Made by a program: the position numbers and the translations under genes. The notes below the pieces were generated by a model, which was not told where the DNA came from, ran no database searches, and saw nothing but the letters and a program-made list of their open reading frames with translations. Of a stretch of DNA of 35,628 nucleotides, positions 29,307-35,628 are shown piece by piece. Origin of the DNA: Actinomycetes bacterium (GTDB taxonomy: Bacteria > Actinomycetota > Actinomycetes > Mycobacteriales > Mycobacteriaceae); NCBI GenBank assembly GCA_029780675.1, contig JAKOYE010000048.1, forward strand, positions 1-35,628, read 5' to 3'. How positions within the stretch are numbered: the first letter of the stretch is position 1; each line of letters starts with the position of its first letter.

Positions 29307-30482
29307 TCACAGTCCCAGGATCGTCGCGGAAATGATGGAGCGCTGAACCTCGTTGCTGCCGCCGTAAATCGAGGTTTTGCGGTAGTTCAGATACTTCGGG
29401 GCGGCGTGCTGGGCCCAGTCCGGCGCGTCGGCCTCCGGGGCGCCGAACGGCAGCGCGTCGGGCCCGGCGACCTCCACCAGCAGTTCGGTCACGGCTTGCT
29501 GCAGCTGGCTGCCGCGCAGTTTGAGGATCGACGACGCCGGGTTCGGCTTGCCGCTGCCCTCGTCACCGCTGACCCGCAACTGCGTCAACTCCAGCGCCAG
29601 CAACTCGGTCTCGATCTCGGCGACCCGTGCGGCGAAGAGCGGATCGTCGAGCAGGGTGCCGCCGTCTCCCAGCGAAGTCCGCGCGGCGCGGTCCTTGACG
29701 TCGGCCAGCCACACCTTCGAGGTGCCTACCCGGGCGATACCGGTGCGCTCGTTGGACAGCAGGAACTTCGCGTAGCTCCAGCCTGCGTTCTCCTCACCGA
29801 CGAGTTGGTCCACCGGAACCCGGACGTCCTCGAACCACACCTCGTTGACCTCGTAGCCGCCGTCGATCAACTTGATCGGCCGCAGGGTGATCCCCGGGGT
29901 GGACATCTCGACCAGGATGAACGAGATCCCGGCCTGCTTCTTGGGGGCGTTCGGGTCGGTGCGGGCCAACACGAAGATCCAGTCGGCGTACTGGCCGAGC
30001 GTGGTCCAGGTCTTCTGGCCGTTGATGACGTAGTGATCGCCGTCGCGCACCGCGGTCGTGCGCAGCGAGGCGAGGTCCGAGCCGGCCTCCGGCTCGGAGA
30101 ACCCCTGGCACCACCAGATGTCCAGATTGGCGGTGGCGGGCAGGAACCGCTCTTTGATCTCCTGCGATCCGAACTGGGCGATCACCGGTCCGACCATGCT
30201 GGCGTTGAACGCCAGCGGCTCGGGCACACAGGCCAAGCGCATCTCGTCCGACCAGATCTGCCGCTGCAGCGGCGTCCACTCCTTGCCGCCCCATTCGACC
30301 GGCCAGTTCGGCACGGCCAAGCCTGCCTCGTTGAGGATCCGCTGGGTGGTGACCATGTCGTCGGGGTACTGCAGTTCGTCGTTGCGGGCCCGCTCCCGGA
30401 TCTCCGCCGGAATCTTGGTGGTGAAGAACTCCCGCAACTCGTCGCGGAACGCCCGGTCGGCGTCGCTCAGTGCCAGTTTCAT
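29307..30482 (-). CDS. Acyl-CoA dehydrogenase, probable catalytic (alpha-type) subunit
   Basis: The 391-residue flavoprotein carries the family motifs WWCQGFSEPEAGSDLAS (residues about 123-139) and GQKTWTTLGQYADW (155-168), and a C-terminal IYGGSNEVQRSIIS. Glu245 in LLSNERTGIA occupies the helix-G catalytic base position known from isovaleryl-CoA dehydrogenase and from the catalytic subunits of mycobacterial FadE heterotetramers. The partner gene downstream lacks that Glu, so the two probably form an alpha2beta2 enzyme. ATG 30482 is preceded at 6 nt by a -10-like TAACGT on the minus strand, which suggests a leaderless mRNA. The pair replaces the ansP1 region that I remember at this place in M. 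tuberculosis. Confidence 0.9.
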   Translation of the reverse strand: MKLALSDADRAFRDELREFFTTKIPAEIRERARNDELQYPDDMVTTQRILNEAGLAVPNWPVEWGGKEWTPLQRQIWSDEMRLACVPEPLAFNASMVGPVIAQFGSQEIKERFLPATANLDIWWCQGFSEPEAGSDLASLRTTAVRDGDHYVINGQKTWTTLGQYADWIFVLARTDPNAPKKQAGISFILVEMSTPGITLRPIKLIDGGYEVNEVWFEDVRVPVDQLVGEENAGWSYAKFLLSNERTGIARVGTSKVWLADVKDRAARTSLGDGGTLLDDPLFAARVAEIETELLALELTQLRVSGDEGSGKPNPASSILKLRGSQLQQAVTELLVEVAGPDALPFGAPEADAPDWAQHAAPKYLNYRKTSIYGGSNEVQRSIISATILGL

Positions 30483-30488
30483 GACTGA

Positions 30489-30494
30489 ACGTTA
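30489..30494 (-). promoter_or_regulatory. Putative -10 element of the acyl-CoA dehydrogenase operon, leaderless type
   Basis: Minus-strand TAACGT with 6 nt to ATG 30482 and no Shine-Dalgarno sequence. The 54-bp gap to the PAC2 gene upstream holds nothing else recognisable. Confidence 0.4.
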
Positions 30495-30536
30495 TCGCAA
30501 CCCGACCAACCGGTGGGGAGCGGACTTCTCCGGCCG

Positions 30537-31445
30537 TCAGGACCCGGCGAAACCCGGGCCCCGCCGGCGCAGATAGCGCTCGAATTCGGCGGCCAGGGCG
30601 TCGCCGTCGACCTTGGACAGCGCCTCGTTGACATCGGCCTCGGCGTCACCGCGCTGCTCGAGGCTGGTGACGTAGTCGGCGATCTCCTCGTCGTCGGCGG
30701 TCATCTCGGTGATGGCCTGTTCCCACTCCTCGGCCTGGGCCGGCAGGTCACCGAGTGGCACCTCGATGTCGAGAACCTCTTCGACCCGCCGCAGCAGTGC
30801 CACGGTGGCCTTGGGGTTGGGGGGCTGGGAGACGTAGTGCGGGACCGCGGCCCAGAACGTCACCGCCGGGATGCCGGCCGCCACACAGGCGTCCTGAAAC
30901 ACCCCGGCGATCCCGGTCGGACCCTCGTAACGCGACTCCTGCAGGCCGAAGAACTTGGCCGACTCCGCCGAGTAGGCCGCGCCGGACACCGGCACCGGGC
31001 GGGTGTGCGGGGTGTCGGCGAGCAGCGCACCCAGGATGACCACGGTGTCGACGTTGAGTTTTTCGGCGATCCCCAGCAGTTCGGCGCAGAAACTGCGCCA
31101 CCGCATATTGGGCTCCACACCGTGCATGAGGACGATATCCCGGTCGGAGCCGGGTGGCCGGCAGTGCGAGATCTGCATCGACGGCCAGACCAGTTCCCGG
31201 GTGACCCCGTCGACCTGCCGGATCACCGGCCGATTCACCTGATAGTCGTAATAGGACTCGTCGTCGATCTCGAGGATCGGCTGGGCCTCCCACATGGCGT
31301 CGAGGTGCTCCAGGGCGTCGCTGGCGGCGTCCCCGGCGTCATTCCACCCCTCGAACGCCGCCACCACCACGGTGTTGTGGAGTTCGGGCAGGCCCCGCCC
31401 AGCCGAGCCGGAGCCCTGGCCGCCGCCGAAACTCAACGAACTCAC
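30537..31445 (-). CDS. PAC2 family protein (Rv2125-like)
   Basis: The 302-residue protein belongs to the PAC2 (proteasome assembly chaperone 2-like) family. Typical segments are VVAAFEGWNDAGDAASDAL near the N-terminus, ESYYDYQVNRPVIR, a central DIVLMHGVEPNMRWRSF, VVILGALLADTPHTRPV, and the C-terminal acidic helices (EEWEQAITEMTADDEEIADY). Mycobacteria have a 20S proteasome, but a chaperone role for this protein has not been shown to my knowledge. GTG 31445 is preferred to GTG 31448 because the minus-strand TAGGCT at 31457-31452 is 6 nt from it. It is divergent from metH, as Rv2125 is from Rv2124c. Confidence 0.92.
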   Translation of the reverse strand: MSSLSFGGGQGSGSAGRGLPELHNTVVVAAFEGWNDAGDAASDALEHLDAMWEAQPILEIDDESYYDYQVNRPVIRQVDGVTRELVWPSMQISHCRPPGSDRDIVLMHGVEPNMRWRSFCAELLGIAEKLNVDTVVILGALLADTPHTRPVPVSGAAYSAESAKFFGLQESRYEGPTGIAGVFQDACVAAGIPAVTFWAAVPHYVSQPPNPKATVALLRRVEEVLDIEVPLGDLPAQAEEWEQAITEMTADDEEIADYVTSLEQRGDAEADVNEALSKVDGDALAAEFERYLRRRGPGFAGS

Positions 31446-31451
31446 CACTTC

Positions 31452-31457
31452 AGCCTA
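31452..31457 (-). promoter_or_regulatory. Putative -10 element of the PAC2 gene, leaderless type
   Basis: Minus-strand TAGGCT with 6 nt to GTG 31445, and no Shine-Dalgarno sequence. The metH promoter lies about 100 bp away on the other strand; the stretch between them (31458-31549) shows no further element that I can name. Confidence 0.4.
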
Positions 31458-31549
31458 AGCCCTGCCCGGCTGCGATGAGCCGCATCAGACGGGTCAGTCG
31501 TCACCGGGTGGGCATCCGGAGCCGATCGCTGGGAGGACCTGGGAGGACG

Positions 31550-31555
31550 TAGACT
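31550..31555 (+). promoter_or_regulatory. Putative -10 element of metH
   Basis: TAGACT fits the mycobacterial -10 pattern. The expected start site is about 31562, directly before the first strand of the proposed riboswitch, giving a leader of about 100 nt. No convincing -35 was found. Confidence 0.5.
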
Positions 31556-31569
31556 TCTCGACGTCGAGA
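31556..31569. promoter_or_regulatory. 14-bp perfect palindrome at the metH transcription start
   Basis: TCTCGACGTCGAGA is its own reverse complement. It overlaps the expected start site just after the -10 and could be an operator for a dimeric regulator. It could also be only part of the leader RNA structure, because its right half supplies the P1 strand and the first base of P4 of the riboswitch candidate. Confidence 0.35.
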
Positions 31570-31655
31570 GGCGTTGCAACGGCTATTCCGGCGGGCCAGG
31601 CCCCCGAATATCCGCCACGCTCGGCGGAGTTAAGGACGCCTTCCGATAAGGAAGG
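31562..31655 (+). promoter_or_regulatory. Putative SAH (S-adenosylhomocysteine) riboswitch controlling metH
   Basis: The leader resembles the SAH aptamer (ahcY motif). Seen in order: a P1-like strand TCGAG (31564-31568) that can pair 4 of 5 with CCCGA (31603-31607); AGGCGT (31569-31574); the core TGCAACGG (31575-31582); a short P2-like hairpin CGG/CCG (31580-31590); CCAGG (31596-31600); a perfect 6-bp hairpin TCCGCC/GGCGGA (31611-31628) in the P3 place; and ACGCCT (31636-31641), fully complementary to AGGCGT as the P4 pseudoknot. CCTTCC (31639-31644) can instead pair with the Shine-Dalgarno GGAAGG (31650-31655) over a 5-nt loop. P4 and this sequestering hairpin share three bases, so ligand binding would free the ribosome-binding site. 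SAH riboswitches are ON switches upstream of ahcY and metH. Weak points are the imperfect P1 and a competing 9-bp bulged hairpin at 31585-31609. Confidence 0.55.
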
Positions 31656-31662
31656 AATGTCT

Positions 31663-35415
<3,753 letters not shown>

Positions 35416-35425
35416 GCGGCCCGGC

Positions 35426-35628
35426 CTAGTTGTTGCTCGGTGGTGGTTTCGGTTGGAAGGGGTCGTACCACCACCAGTCGGCGCGTTCGCCGGTGGGTCC
35501 GGGGTATGGGGGGACCGCTGGTGGTGGGGTGGCCGGTGGTCGGGCCAGTGATCCGGGTGGGAGTTGGTGGCCGTTGGTGTCGGTGATGGTGAGGTGTTCG
35601 GCGGGGCCGGTGATGGTGATGATCCCGC
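35426..35628 (-). CDS. C-terminal end of a DUF222/HNH endonuclease (13E12-repeat family) protein, partial
   Basis: The minus strand encodes the last 66 residues of a frame that runs off the window. It has GIITITGPAEHLTITDTNGH, a proline-rich stretch, and a terminal WWWYDPFQPKPPPSNN before TAG. Such Trp/Tyr-Asp-Pro-Phe ends after an HNH domain are typical of the many mycobacterial DUF222 (13E12-type) proteins, which are repeated in these genomes and behave like mobile or selfish genes. The catalytic HNH part lies outside the window. Its stop is 10 bp from the metH stop (convergent). Codon choice is strongly CAC/ACC/CCA, somewhat unlike metH. Confidence 0.75.
   Translation of the reverse strand, partial: GIITITGPAEHLTITDTNGHQLPPGSLARPPATPPPAVPPYPGPTGERADWWWYDPFQPKPPPSNN

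Noticed and set aside
31458..31655. Cobalamin or SAM-IV riboswitch upstream of metH
   Set aside because: No B12-box sequence and none of the SAM-IV core that I know was found. The core and pairing fit the SAH type better, and the leader of about 100 nt is too short for a cobalamin riboswitch.
31657..31659. ATG 31657 as the metH start
   Set aside because: It would leave only 1 nt after the Shine-Dalgarno GGAAGG. GTG 31663 has a normal 7-nt spacing.

Overview
The window is chromosomal DNA of very high GC content from a non-tuberculous mycobacterium (Mycobacterium in the broad sense). Evidence: it carries the mycothiol ligase gene mshC next to cysQ, an lppL-pyrD block, uppP, a PAC2-family gene divergent from metH, and a giant PGRS-type glycine-rich gene. 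As I remember the M. tuberculosis map, the order follows Rv2141c to Rv2124c in inverted orientation, with lineage-specific insertions.

Layout. 1-646: 3' end of an M20-peptidase-like gene and a PEBP/YbhB-type gene. 653-4464 (minus): lppL, a DUF5703 gene and pyrD joined by 4-bp overlaps, then a BVMO-like flavin monooxygenase 10 bp downstream. 4534-7934 (plus): a small unknown protein, uppP, a histidine phosphatase, a DUF3090 protein and a kinase-fold SCO1664-family protein. 7938-8399 (minus): a META/HslJ lipoprotein. 8513-24664 (plus): one uninterrupted 16.15-kb gene for an exported Gly-rich protein of 5,383 residues, about 45% of the window. It has a signal peptide but no PE domain, a central array of 28 units of about 107 residues, and a C-terminal part with a nested 196/439-codon repeat. 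24767-26768 (plus): cysQ and mshC, one base apart. 26818-30482: a DUF1254/DUF1214 gene and, convergent to it, a two-subunit acyl-CoA dehydrogenase operon. 30537-31445 (minus): PAC2 family. 31663-35415 (plus): a full-length E. coli-type cobalamin-dependent methionine synthase. 35426-35628 (minus): C-terminus of a DUF222/HNH (13E12-type) protein.

The most interesting regulatory element is the metH leader. A sigma-A-like -10 at 31550-31555 would start the RNA directly in front of a structure resembling an S-adenosylhomocysteine (SAH) riboswitch: a UGCAACGG core, a CCAGG segment, a perfect 6-bp P3-like hairpin, and a 6-bp pseudoknot pairing. The 3' strand of that pseudoknot overlaps CCTTCC, which can otherwise pair with the GGAAGG Shine-Dalgarno sequence of metH. 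This would be an ON switch for methionine synthase when SAH accumulates. The P1 helix is imperfect, so the call is a strong hypothesis, not a certainty.

Functionally, the conserved part is housekeeping: pyrimidine synthesis (pyrD), undecaprenyl phosphate recycling (uppP), sulfur and mycothiol metabolism (cysQ, mshC) and methionine/SAH cycling (metH). The accessory part (monooxygenase, DUF1254 protein, acyl-CoA dehydrogenase pair, PGRS giant) looks lineage-specific. Several genes appear to have leaderless mRNAs, with a -10 hexamer 6-8 nt before the start codon. No tRNA, rRNA, insertion sequence or CRISPR array was seen.
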